Source: Streptomyces sioyaensis (GTDB lineage: Bacteria > Actinomycetota > Actinomycetes > Streptomycetales > Streptomycetaceae). Taken from it: DNA of 64,000 nucleotides. The stretch covers positions 1 to 64,000 of the forward strand of contig NZ_SDIF01000019.1 in assembly GCF_004122735.1 (NCBI RefSeq). The letters run 5' to 3'. The notes under the pieces are model-generated. The model did not search any database, was not told where the DNA came from, and worked only from the letters and a program-made list of their open reading frames with translations. A program made the position numbers and the translations under genes. This document shows positions 1 to 7,777 of the stretch, in pieces (positions within the stretch are counted from its first letter, which is position 1; each line of letters begins with the position of its first letter).

Positions 1-183
1 GCGGTGGGCGACGGGCGGGGCCGATGTTCGTCCACCCCGTCCACCCCGTCCACGACGCCCCTTCCGCGCTGGTCGCCGGACGCCCCTTTCCGTACCCCGC
101 CCAGGCGCTCAGCTCGGTACGGCAGCCGGAACTGCTGTGCAGGCGCAGGCTGTTGGTTCCGGGGCGCGGGAGGCTGTGCGGGA

Positions 184-206
184 GCCCCCGAGACGGGCTC
201 GGGGGC
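184..206 (-). terminator. Hairpin downstream of the DMT transporter
   Basis: A perfect 9-bp GC-rich stem (184-192 with 198-206, 5-base loop) lies 35 bases beyond the stop codon of the minus-strand transporter gene. Its position fits a transcription terminator. There is no clear T tract, as is usual in Streptomyces. The rest of bases 1-241 shows no supportable gene. Confidence 0.55.
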
Positions 207-241
207 CGGCGGACCTGGCGTATGCGGGTCCGGGCGGATTG

Positions 242-1285
242 TCAGTCGGCAGCGGACCCGGGCCGTGGGGCGGACGCGTGGCGCGTGCGGGGCTTGCTCT
301 GGGTGAGCGCGGCCCCGGCCAGCACGATGAGGGCGCCGGCCGGGGTGTTCCAGCTCAGCCGCTCGTGCAGGAGCAGCACTCCGGCCGCGGTGGCGATCAG
401 GGGGACGAAGTAGGTGACCATCTGCGCGGTGGTGGGGCCGACCTCGGCGACCAGCCCGTACTGGAGGAGGAAGGCGACGCCGGTGCCGAGCGCGCCGAGT
501 GCGAAGACGGCGAGCAGCGGGACGAGGGGGATACCTGCCGGTGCGGTCGTGAAGAGGGGTGTTGCGATGGCCAGTTGGGCGGATGCGAGCAGCAACTGGG
601 CGCTGGACATGGAGAGGTGGGAGTGCCGGCCGCCCGCCAGGGTGCGGCGGACGTAGATCCAGCCGATGGGGTAGCAGAGCGAGGCGCCCAGGGCCATCGC
701 GGTGCCCGTCAGATCGGTGCCGGCGAAGCCCTGCCAGGCGCCGAGCACGGTGAGCACGCCCAGGAACCCGATGCCCAGACCCGCGACCCGGCGCCGGGTG
801 GGGCGGTCCTCGGAGAGTGCGACCACCGACAGCGCCATGCCCCACAGCGGGGAGGTGGCATTGCAGATCCCGGCCAGCGTGGAGGGGATGGTCAGTTCGG
901 AGTAGGCGAAGAGGGAGAACGGCAGCACGTTCAGGAAGAGCGCGGCGACGGCGAGATGGCCCCAGGTGCGCGCGGAGCGGGGGAGCCGCTCGCGCTTGAT
1001 CGCGAGCATGGTCAGCAGTACCAGCGCACCGAACACCACCCGGCCCAGGGTGACCTGTAGTGGAGCGAAGCCCTGGGTGCCCACCTTGATGAAGAGGAAG
1101 CTGAAGCCCCAGATCAGGGAGAGGACGGCGAAGCGGAATTGCCAGCCGCAGGCACGGCCGACGGGCTTCGCGGCCGCCACGGACGCGGCCGCCGCGACGG
1201 TCTGGTCGGCAGCAGGTTCGGCGGACGGGGGCTGGGAGGTCGCGGCATGGGCGGAGGCGGTGGACGCGCCGGCGGTGGTGCTCAT
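242..1285 (-). CDS. EamA/DMT-superfamily membrane transporter
   Basis: The 347-residue protein has about ten hydrophobic segments arranged as two EamA-type halves (roughly residues 45-175 and 185-320), which is the drug/metabolite transporter architecture. An early motif, WGFSFLFIKVG, is typical of the first EamA segment. Family members export amino acids, metabolites or drugs across the cytoplasmic membrane; the substrate cannot be read from sequence. An upstream in-frame ATG at 1321 would run into the LysR promoter region, so the ATG at 1285 is preferred. The gene is divergent from the LysR gene at 1360, so that regulator probably controls it. Confidence 0.88.
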   Translation of the reverse strand: MSTTAGASTASAHAATSQPPSAEPAADQTVAAAASVAAAKPVGRACGWQFRFAVLSLIWGFSFLFIKVGTQGFAPLQVTLGRVVFGALVLLTMLAIKRERLPRSARTWGHLAVAALFLNVLPFSLFAYSELTIPSTLAGICNATSPLWGMALSVVALSEDRPTRRRVAGLGIGFLGVLTVLGAWQGFAGTDLTGTAMALGASLCYPIGWIYVRRTLAGGRHSHLSMSSAQLLLASAQLAIATPLFTTAPAGIPLVPLLAVFALGALGTGVAFLLQYGLVAEVGPTTAQMVTYFVPLIATAAGVLLLHERLSWNTPAGALIVLAGAALTQSKPRTRHASAPRPGSAAD

Positions 1286-1319
1286 GGCGTCCACGATGCG
1301 GCGTGCAACTTCGTAGCAC

Positions 1320-1347
1320 AAGCGAGATTTCTTGCCGGGTATCGCTT
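1320..1347. promoter_or_regulatory. Inverted repeat in the DMT/LysR intergenic region
   Basis: AAGCGA (1320-1325) and TCGCTT (1342-1347) form an inverted repeat between the two divergent genes. This is a plausible LysR-type operator serving both promoters. The AT-rich stretch just before the LysR ATG could be a -10 region, but the spacing is too short to be sure. Confidence 0.3.
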
Positions 1348-1359
1348 AGCATTACTTAT

Positions 1360-2268
1360 ATGTTGAACCTTGATCGCCTCCGGACGCTGAGTGCCGTCGC
1401 CCGCCATGGGTCGGTGAGTGCGGCCGCCGATGGACTGCATGTGACGACCTCGGCCGTCTCGCAGCAGATCGCCAAGCTGGAGCGGGAGACCGGTCAGCAG
1501 CTGTTGGCGAAGAACGGACGCGGGGTGCGGCTGACCGACGCCGGGCGGCTGCTCGCGGATCATGCCACCCGGATTCTGTCCCAAGTCGAGCTCGCGCAGG
1601 CCGAGTTGGAGGCGCACCGCGGTCAGGCGGTGGGTGAACTGCGGCTGGGTGCCTTTCCCACCGCTGCCCGAGGACTCTTCCCGGCCGCGCTCGTCGCGCT
1701 CGCCGCCGAGCACCCCCAGCTGCGCGCGCGGCTGACGGAGATGGAGCCGGATGAATCGGTGCGCGGGGTGGTGCGCGGCGATATCGATCTGGCGGTCGTG
1801 CTGGACTGGTACAACCGGCCGTTGTCCCTGCCCGAGGGGCTGGCCAAGGCGCCGCTGCTGGACGATCCGGCCGATGTGGCCATGCCGTCCACCCATCCGT
1901 TGGCCCGGCGGCAGTCCGTGGAGTTGGAGGAATTCGCGGACGATGAGTGGATCTCCTGGCCGCAGGGGGAGTTCTGCCACGACTGGCTGATGTTCACGCT
2001 GCGCAGCAAGGGGATGGAACCGCGGATCGCGCACATGGCCGAGGAGCATCACACTCAGCTCGCCCTGATCGCGGCCGGGCTGGGGATCGCGGTGGCGCCG
2101 CGGCTCGGCCGCGGGCCGGTGCCGGAGGGGGTGAGCGTGGTGCCCGTACCCCATACGATGCGCCGCCATGTCTACGCCATCTGGCGTGAGGACGCCGACC
2201 GCAGGCCCTCGATCCGGGCGGCGGTGGAAGCGCTCCGTGCGGCCGGAAAGAGCGTGGAGGCCTGCTGA
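1360..2268 (+). CDS. LysR-family transcriptional regulator
   Basis: This 302-residue protein has an N-terminal winged helix-turn-helix (residues 1-60; LRTLSAVARHGSVSAAADGL and the following TSAVSQQIAKLE are textbook LysR) and a C-terminal periplasmic-binding-like effector domain (about 90-295). The ATG at 1360 places MLNLDRL at the usual LysR start. An in-frame upstream codon at 1303 would add 19 atypical residues. No Shine-Dalgarno sequence precedes 1360, so the transcript may be leaderless or short-leadered. The divergent DMT transporter is the obvious target. It converges on the carboxyltransferase gene with a 29-base gap. Confidence 0.9.
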   Translation: MLNLDRLRTLSAVARHGSVSAAADGLHVTTSAVSQQIAKLERETGQQLLAKNGRGVRLTDAGRLLADHATRILSQVELAQAELEAHRGQAVGELRLGAFPTAARGLFPAALVALAAEHPQLRARLTEMEPDESVRGVVRGDIDLAVVLDWYNRPLSLPEGLAKAPLLDDPADVAMPSTHPLARRQSVELEEFADDEWISWPQGEFCHDWLMFTLRSKGMEPRIAHMAEEHHTQLALIAAGLGIAVAPRLGRGPVPEGVSVVPVPHTMRRHVYAIWREDADRRPSIRAAVEALRAAGKSVEAC

Positions 2269-2297
2269 GGCGGGCCTGGCCGGCCGTCTCACCCCCG

Positions 2298-3737
2298 TCA
2301 GGCCGGTGGGGCGATCCCGCGGATGACGCCGAGGTCGAGCAGATCCTGCGGGCGGATGCGGAGTTGGTCGGCGGTGTCATGGAGCTGCGCCGGGTCGCGC
2401 TTGAGGATGGCCACGGCCAGCTCCGGGGCGATCACGGAGAAGTAGCTGTCCGGCGTGGCCCAGAGTCGGTCCGGCGCGGCCAGCGCCAGCGCGCCGCCCG
2501 AACCGCCTTCCCCGATGAGCAGGGACGTGACGGGCACCCGGGCGGTGGCAAGCGCCGCGAAGGTGTCGGCGATGGCCGCTCCGGCCCCGGCGCGCTCGGC
2601 CGCCGCGTCATTGGCGGCCCCCGGGGTGTCGATGAGCGTGAGGACCGGTATACCGAGCCGGTCGGCGAGCCGGACGAGGCGGGCGGCGCTGCGGAAGCCG
2701 GCCGGGCGGGTGGCCGTGCCGCACTGGGCGGCGAAGGCGATCGTGCGCCCGTCACGACGGCCGAAGCCGCACCGCATCCCGGGGTCGACACCGCCACAGC
2801 GGTCGCCGCTGAGCTCCTCCCGGTCGTCGAAGTAGGCCCGCAGATAGGCCTCGGCGCGCGGCCGCCGCGGCTCGCGGGCGCGGGCCACCGCGCCCCAGCC
2901 GGTCTCCGGCAGCCCCGGCACGCCGAGTGCGTACGGCAACGAGGCCGGATCCACGGTGGGGCTGCCCAACTCTCCTGATCCACAAAGGAGTTGAAGCCAG
3001 TGCTGGAGCGTGGCGCGCAGCCGGTCGGGCGGGACGACGGCGTCGATATGGCCCGACGCCAGCTGTCCCTCGGCGGAGTAGGCGTACGGGTCGGCGTCCG
3101 CGGGGCGTACCCGTGAGCCCGCGAAGCCGACCTGTGCCCCGGGGAGCGCGAGGATGACATCGGCGGCCGCGCCGAGGGTGGCCCAGCCGCCGCCGGTCGT
3201 CGGATCGCGCAGCACGGCGATCTGCGGCAGGCCGGCGGCGCGGGTGTGCGCCGACTGGGCGGCCACCCGCTGGAGTTGGGTCAGCGCGCGCATCCCTTCC
3301 TGCATCCGGCTGCCGCCCGTGGCGATCAGCGAGACGACCGGCAGGCGGCGCTCGCGCGCCAGGCGGTAGGCGGCCTCCAGTCGGTCGCCGGTGCTCTCGC
3401 CCAGGGAGCCGCCCAGATAGCGGAACTCGAAGGAGAGCACGACCGCTTCCGTGCCGCCCATCGTGGCCAGGGCGGTGACCACCGACTCGTGCTCGCCGGT
3501 CCGGGCGTGGGCGCGGGCCCGCATGTCGTCGTAGCCGGGCCAGCCGAGCGGGCCGTCCGGCGCGGAGGGCGCCGTCGCCGGTGCGCCGGGTCCCTCGGGC
3601 ACGGTCAGCTCGGTGTACGTATCCGAGACGGCGGCAATGGCCTGACGTGCCGTCAGTCGTGCGCACGGCATCGTCTCGGCGGGAGCGCCGGCTCGGTCCC
3701 CGGCCTCGCCGCGCCCTTCGTCACGCACGGAGCTCAC
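2298..3737 (-). CDS. Fused acyl-CoA carboxyltransferase (AccD-AccA-like)
   Basis: The 479-residue protein contains two crotonase-fold carboxyltransferase halves. The N-terminal half carries GGSRMQEGM (the AccD oxyanion-hole motif) and the C-terminal half carries GEGGSGGALALA (the AccA counterpart). No biotin carboxylase, biotin carrier or zinc-ribbon domain is present. It overlaps the end of matB by 17 bases on the same strand, so the two are co-transcribed and probably translationally coupled. Since MatB makes malonyl-CoA from malonate, a role in moving a carboxyl group to or from malonyl- or methylmalonyl-CoA is a reasonable inference. The start at 3737 is favoured by the overlap; Met at 3671 is an alternative. 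Confidence 0.8.
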   Translation of the reverse strand: MSSVRDEGRGEAGDRAGAPAETMPCARLTARQAIAAVSDTYTELTVPEGPGAPATAPSAPDGPLGWPGYDDMRARAHARTGEHESVVTALATMGGTEAVVLSFEFRYLGGSLGESTGDRLEAAYRLARERRLPVVSLIATGGSRMQEGMRALTQLQRVAAQSAHTRAAGLPQIAVLRDPTTGGGWATLGAAADVILALPGAQVGFAGSRVRPADADPYAYSAEGQLASGHIDAVVPPDRLRATLQHWLQLLCGSGELGSPTVDPASLPYALGVPGLPETGWGAVARAREPRRPRAEAYLRAYFDDREELSGDRCGGVDPGMRCGFGRRDGRTIAFAAQCGTATRPAGFRSAARLVRLADRLGIPVLTLIDTPGAANDAAAERAGAGAAIADTFAALATARVPVTSLLIGEGGSGGALALAAPDRLWATPDSYFSVIAPELAVAILKRDPAQLHDTADQLRIRPQDLLDLGVIRGIAPPA

Positions 3738-5181
3738 GCTTCAGCACCTTGCCCATGTCATTGCGCGGCAGTGCGTCCAGGAAGTGCACGGTGCGTGGCC
3801 GTTTGTGCGGCGCCAGCTGACGGGCGACATGATCCGCGAGCTCCTGGCCGGACGGCACCGGGCCCGCGTCCGGACCGGTCCGCACCACGATCCAGGCGAC
3901 GATCCGCTCGCCGAGGTCCTCGTCCGGGGCGCCGGTGACGGCGGCCTCGGCGACCCCGGGGTGCGTCAGGAGCGCATTCTCGATCTCACCCGCGCCGATC
4001 TTGTAGCCGCCGCTCTTGATCAGGTCGGTGGCCTTGCGGCCCACGATGCGGTAGTTCCCGGCGGCGTCGCGGGTCGCCATGTCGCCCGTACGGAACCATC
4101 CGCCGTCGAAGGCGGCGGCGGTGGCATCGGGGCGGTTGAGGTACTCGACGAAGAGGTTCGGGCCGCGGACCTGGATCTCGCCGACCGTCTCCGCGTCGCC
4201 CCCCTCGATGGCCTGGCCCGTGTCGTCGACGAGCCGGACGTAGACCCCCGGCAGGGGCACCCCGACCGTGCCCACGGCATCCGGGCCGTCCGCCCGCACG
4301 CTGGTGTTCATGAGGGTCTCCGTCATGCCGTAGCGCTCGATCACCCGCCGACCGCACGCGGCAGCGATCCGCTCGTGATCGGTCTGCGGCAGCGCGGCCG
4401 AGCCGGAGACCAGCAGCCGGGCCCGGGAGAGCGCCTTGGCGAGGACGGCATCCTGTCCGGCCTCCGCGGCCAGGCGGTGGTACATCGTCGGGACGCCGAA
4501 CAGCATCGTCCCGTCCGCGGACAGCTCCCGCGCCACCGCCTCGGTGCTGAAGCGCCCCAGGTGGTGGACGCTGCCGCCGCGGCGCAGCGGGCCGAGGATG
4601 CCGAGGATCAGGCCGTGGACATGGAAGAGGGGCAGGGCGTGGACGAGGACGTCGTCGGCGGTCCACTGCCAGGCGTCCTCCAGGGCGTCCAGGGTGTGCG
4701 CGAGGGCGCGCCGGGGGAGGACGACGCCCTTGGGCGGCCCGGTCGTCCCGGAGGTGTAGACGATCAAGGCCGGCGCCTCGTCGCCCGGTTCGGCCGGCAG
4801 CAGGGCCGGTCCGACCCCCTCGGGAGACTCCGCGGCCTCGATGTCGACACGGGGGAGCGCGGAGAGCGGCACCGGCAGATCGGCGCCCGGCTCGGCCAGG
4901 ACGAGCGTCGGCGCGCTGTCCGCCACGATGTGCGCCAGCTCGCTCTCGCCGATCTTCGGATTGACCGGTACCGCGGCCACCCCCGCGAGCAGCGCGGCCA
5001 CCGCGCCGACGGACGTCTCCAGCGTCGGCGTCGCCCAGAGGGCGATACGGCTCTCGCCGGCGATCCGCTCGGCGAGCGCGCCCGCCACCGACGCCAACTG
5101 CTGATAGCTCAGAGCGCGGTCGCCGAAGCGCAGCGCCGGGGCGGGCGACGCATCGCGCAGCGCGGGGAAGAACACGTTCAC
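3721..5181 (-). CDS. matB: Malonyl-CoA synthetase MatB
   Basis: An acyl-CoA synthetase of the ANL superfamily (486 residues). It has the P-loop YTSGTTGPPKG (about residue 140), the A5 motif RYGMTETLMNTSVRADG, the RTGD hinge region and the C-terminal lysine motif NDMGKVLKRELRA. The segment LPLFHVHGLILGILGPLRRG and the RYGMTETLMNTSVR stretch match Streptomyces MatB closely. Known MatB enzymes ligate malonate or methylmalonate to CoA, using ATP, in the cytoplasm and so supply polyketide and fatty acid extender units. It is the first gene of a two-gene operon with the carboxyltransferase. A GGAGA-like ribosome site precedes the ATG. Confidence 0.93.
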   Translation of the reverse strand: MNVFFPALRDASPAPALRFGDRALSYQQLASVAGALAERIAGESRIALWATPTLETSVGAVAALLAGVAAVPVNPKIGESELAHIVADSAPTLVLAEPGADLPVPLSALPRVDIEAAESPEGVGPALLPAEPGDEAPALIVYTSGTTGPPKGVVLPRRALAHTLDALEDAWQWTADDVLVHALPLFHVHGLILGILGPLRRGGSVHHLGRFSTEAVARELSADGTMLFGVPTMYHRLAAEAGQDAVLAKALSRARLLVSGSAALPQTDHERIAAACGRRVIERYGMTETLMNTSVRADGPDAVGTVGVPLPGVYVRLVDDTGQAIEGGDAETVGEIQVRGPNLFVEYLNRPDATAAAFDGGWFRTGDMATRDAAGNYRIVGRKATDLIKSGGYKIGAGEIENALLTHPGVAEAAVTGAPDEDLGERIVAWIVVRTGPDAGPVPSGQELADHVARQLAPHKRPRTVHFLDALPRNDMGKVLKRELRA

Positions 5182-5400
5182 CGGATCTCCTTCGTCCTCG
5201 TCGGCGCCCGGCCCGTCACGGCCGGGCCGTCCGCTTCCGCACCCCTGCCGGCGCGGAACGGGCTGACCGAGACCACTCTCGCAGAGACCACTGACATTGC
5301 GATCTCCCGACGGAGATCAACTTCAGGCGGCGGGGCGCGCACCAGCGGCGATGACCTGCGTTCCGGCGATGACGGGGCACGGCACGGCGAGTACGGAGAG

Positions 5401-5504
5401 GTGATCGTGTCGTCCGTCCAGCGGCTACGGCGCGGTGATCGTGTCGTCCGTTCACCCGGCTACGGCATGGTGAGCACGTCGTCCGTTCACGCGGCTACGG
5501 CACG
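5401..5504. repeat. Three imperfect 34-35-bp tandem repeats
   Basis: Three consecutive copies (5401-5434, 5435-5469, 5470-5504) share the core CGTCGTCCGT followed by CGGCTACGGC. They lie in the 383-base gap 5182-5564 between matB and the PPOX gene, which holds no supportable ORF. The repeats fall about 220 bases upstream of the matB start, so they could be a regulatory array, but no known operator is recognised. Confidence 0.75.
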
Positions 5505-5564
5505 CAGGCACCTCGCGGCGCCCGCCCTCAGCACCGGGGAGCAGCCGCCCGCGGCGCTCACGCC

Positions 5565-6029
5565 TCACCCCGGGATCTTGCGGAAGTCCCATGACGCGAC
5601 GGACCGGGGCGTCAGGCGCAGCCACGCATGCCGGCCGTCGTGCGGTACCCGGGACATTCCGAAGTACTTCTCGGCGAAGAGCCGTTCAGGGGCGTCCAGT
5701 TCAGGGCAGGGCTCGCCGGTGCGCGGGGCCTCACCGACGAAGTCCACCCGGCCGGTCAGCTCGGCGCCGCGCAGCTCGCCGTACTCGTGCCCGTCGTCGA
5801 CGACCACCGCGATCCGCGGGTCCTTGCGCAGCTGTGCCCACCGCTTGCTGCGAGTGATCGAATACAGCCACAGCGCCGCACCGTCCCAGACGAACCACAG
5901 CGCGCCGACGTGCGGTGCGCCGTCGCCGCCGACCGTCGCGACCCGGCAGGTGCGCTGCGTCCCGAGGAACGCATCGAGCTCGCCGCGGGTCATCATGATC
6001 CGGCGCCCGCGCCGCTGTGTGCCGGCCAT
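5565..6029 (-). CDS. PPOX-class (pyridoxamine-phosphate-oxidase-fold) protein
   Basis: The 154-residue protein has the split-barrel flavin/F420-binding fold of the PPOX family: an N-terminal strand set with CRVATVGGDGAPHVGALWFV, then ALWLYSITRSKRWAQLRKDP, the usual helix that closes the cofactor site. Actinobacterial members mostly bind F420, FMN or heme and act as cytoplasmic reductases or oxidases; the actual substrate is not evident. A GGAGGG sequence lies upstream of the ATG at 6029; in-frame ATGs at 5996 and 5993 are alternatives. It is divergent from the isochorismatase-fold gene. Confidence 0.82.
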   Translation of the reverse strand: MAGTQRRGRRIMMTRGELDAFLGTQRTCRVATVGGDGAPHVGALWFVWDGAALWLYSITRSKRWAQLRKDPRIAVVVDDGHEYGELRGAELTGRVDFVGEAPRTGEPCPELDAPERLFAEKYFGMSRVPHDGRHAWLRLTPRSVASWDFRKIPG

Positions 6030-6229
6030 CCGTCCCCGCCCTCCGCCGTGTGGCAGCCCCTACTACGGGCACCGCCCCGCTCACCCGACACTCGTCCATC
6101 CTCGTCGATATCCTGAACTGACTATGCGTCAGAAATCATGCGGGCTCTTCCTCGCGTACGCAATGCCCGCTACTCTCACCCGCCGTGAACAGGCCCGTCA
6201 CGGAACCAGGCCCGCCAGAGGGGAATACG

Positions 6230-6922
6230 ATGCCTTCGGACGCCGCGCGGCGCGTCGCGCAACTGGACCCGGACTCGACGGTGCTGCTGACCGTCGAGTG
6301 CCAGCGCGGTGTGGTCGGCCCGGACAGCGCCTTGCCCGAACTGGCCGAGGTGGCCCGCAGGTCGGGGGCGCTGGCCAACGTCGCGCGGCTGGTGGCAGCC
6401 GCTCATGACGCCGGCGTCCAGGTGCTGCACGCGATCGCCGAGCGCCGTCCCGACGGCCGTGGTGCCAGCCACAACGCCCGCCTCTTCAAGGCGGCCGAGC
6501 GGCTGCCCGTCCAGCAGCTCGCCGGGTCCACGGCGGTACGTGTCGCCGATCCCATTCCTGTGACCGGAGACGACCTGGTCGTGCGGCGACTGCACGGCCT
6601 CTCGCCGATCGCCGGCACCGAGGTGGACGCACTGCTGCGCAACCTCGGGTGCCGCACGCTCGTCGTCACCGGGGTGTCGGCGAACGTGGCGGTCCCCAAC
6701 GCCGTGTTCGACGCGGTCAACCTGGGCTACACGGCCGTGGTGCCCGCAGACGCCATCGCGGGGGTGCCCGCCGAGTACACCCCCGCGATGGTCCGCAACA
6801 CCCTCGCCCTGGTCGCCACCGTCACCACCACGGAGGAGGTCCTGACCAGCTGGCGACGACTGCGCCGGGGCCCCCACCTGGCTGCGCGCTCTGCAAAAGG
6901 GCCGGATTCGCCCAGTGGTTGA
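6230..6922 (+). CDS. Isochorismatase-fold protein lacking the catalytic triad
   Basis: A 230-residue member of the cysteine hydrolase/isochorismatase superfamily, recognised from the central GT-x-VDALLRNLGCRTLVVTG and ANVAVPNAVFDAVNLGY segments. The three canonical catalytic residues are all replaced: the N-terminal Asp by Glu23 (VECQRG), the Lys by an Arg pair (R119/R120), and the nucleophilic Cys by Ala154 (GVSANVAV). True isochorismatases lack the Cys but keep Asp and Lys, so this is not a standard isochorismatase either. The ATG at 6230 with GAGGGG upstream is preferred over the in-frame ATG at 6185. Function unknown; it may bind a ligand without hydrolysis or use altered chemistry. Confidence 0.85.
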   Translation: MPSDAARRVAQLDPDSTVLLTVECQRGVVGPDSALPELAEVARRSGALANVARLVAAAHDAGVQVLHAIAERRPDGRGASHNARLFKAAERLPVQQLAGSTAVRVADPIPVTGDDLVVRRLHGLSPIAGTEVDALLRNLGCRTLVVTGVSANVAVPNAVFDAVNLGYTAVVPADAIAGVPAEYTPAMVRNTLALVATVTTTEEVLTSWRRLRRGPHLAARSAKGPDSPSG

Positions 6923-7014
6923 GGGTTCTGCCGTGCCGCCTGTTCGAGTATGCCGAGCGGATCGAGGGCCTAGCATCCGTTGATGACCACAGAAGATCAC
7001 TTGCTGGGGGCATC

Positions 7015-7494
7015 ATGGTGAATGACGCTGAGCTGCGGCACCTGCGCCGCTGTGTGGAACTGGCGAACGAGGCTCTGGAGTCGGGCGACGAGCCGTTCGG
7101 CTCTGTGCTCGTCTCCGCGGACGGGGCCGTCCTGGCCGAGGACCACAACCGGGTGGCTTCGGGAGACCGCACCCGCCATCCGGAGTTCGAGCTGGCGCGC
7201 TGGGCCGCGGCGAACATGACCCCTGAGGAGCGAGCGGCGGCGACCGTCTTCACTTCCGGTGAGCACTGCCCGATGTGCGCCGCCGCGCATGGCTGGGTCG
7301 GGCTGGGGCGCATCGTGTATGCGAGTTCTTCCGAGCAACTGGCGTCCTGGCTCGCCGAGTTGGGGATTCCCTCACCTCCCGTGCGGACCCTGCCGATCCA
7401 GGCGATCGTCCCTGACCTCGTAGTGGAGGGCCCGATTCCCGGCCTCGCCGAGCAGGTACGCGACCTGCACCGCCGCTTTCACAGCGCACCCTGA
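7015..7494 (+). CDS. Nucleoside/nucleobase deaminase (CDA superfamily)
   Basis: This 159-residue zinc deaminase has GDEPFGSVLV near residue 30, the metal and proton-shuttle motif HPEFE, and the second zinc motif HCPMC. These match the CMP/dCMP deaminase zinc-binding family that includes guanine deaminase, cytosine deaminase and TadA. The HPE in place of the usual HAE suggests the small nucleobase/nucleoside deaminase branch rather than TadA itself. The ATG at 7015 follows a G-rich ribosome site. It lies 92 bases after the isochorismatase-fold gene on the same strand; co-transcription is possible. Confidence 0.85.
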   Translation: MVNDAELRHLRRCVELANEALESGDEPFGSVLVSADGAVLAEDHNRVASGDRTRHPEFELARWAAANMTPEERAAATVFTSGEHCPMCAAAHGWVGLGRIVYASSSEQLASWLAELGIPSPPVRTLPIQAIVPDLVVEGPIPGLAEQVRDLHRRFHSAP

Positions 7495-7777
7495 GCGCAA
7501 CCGTACGCTTCAGGCCCGGAAAGAGCTCTACGGTCCGCATCAAGTGCGCCGGCTGCATCGCCGCGTTACGGGGTCCCCCGCAGGCCCCTCTCCTAGCCTG
7601 CTGCGACCTGCGCGGCCTTCCTGACCCGTTGGTGATCGGGCGCAGAAGTTGCCAACCTCGCAGTCGTTGTCCTGCTGATCGCTCGGCCGGTGTTCACACA
7701 GAGTTGGTATCCACTCGCTTCGATGAGGGGGGCTACAGCACCATCTCCGACCATCCACGCCTATGCGAGGAGCTTCC

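Noticed and set aside
5196..5300. Long plus-strand frame crossing matB and the PPOX gene (874 residues)
   Set aside because: It is Arg/Gly/His-rich, antisense to two well-supported genes and has no recognisable domain; a GC-bias shadow.
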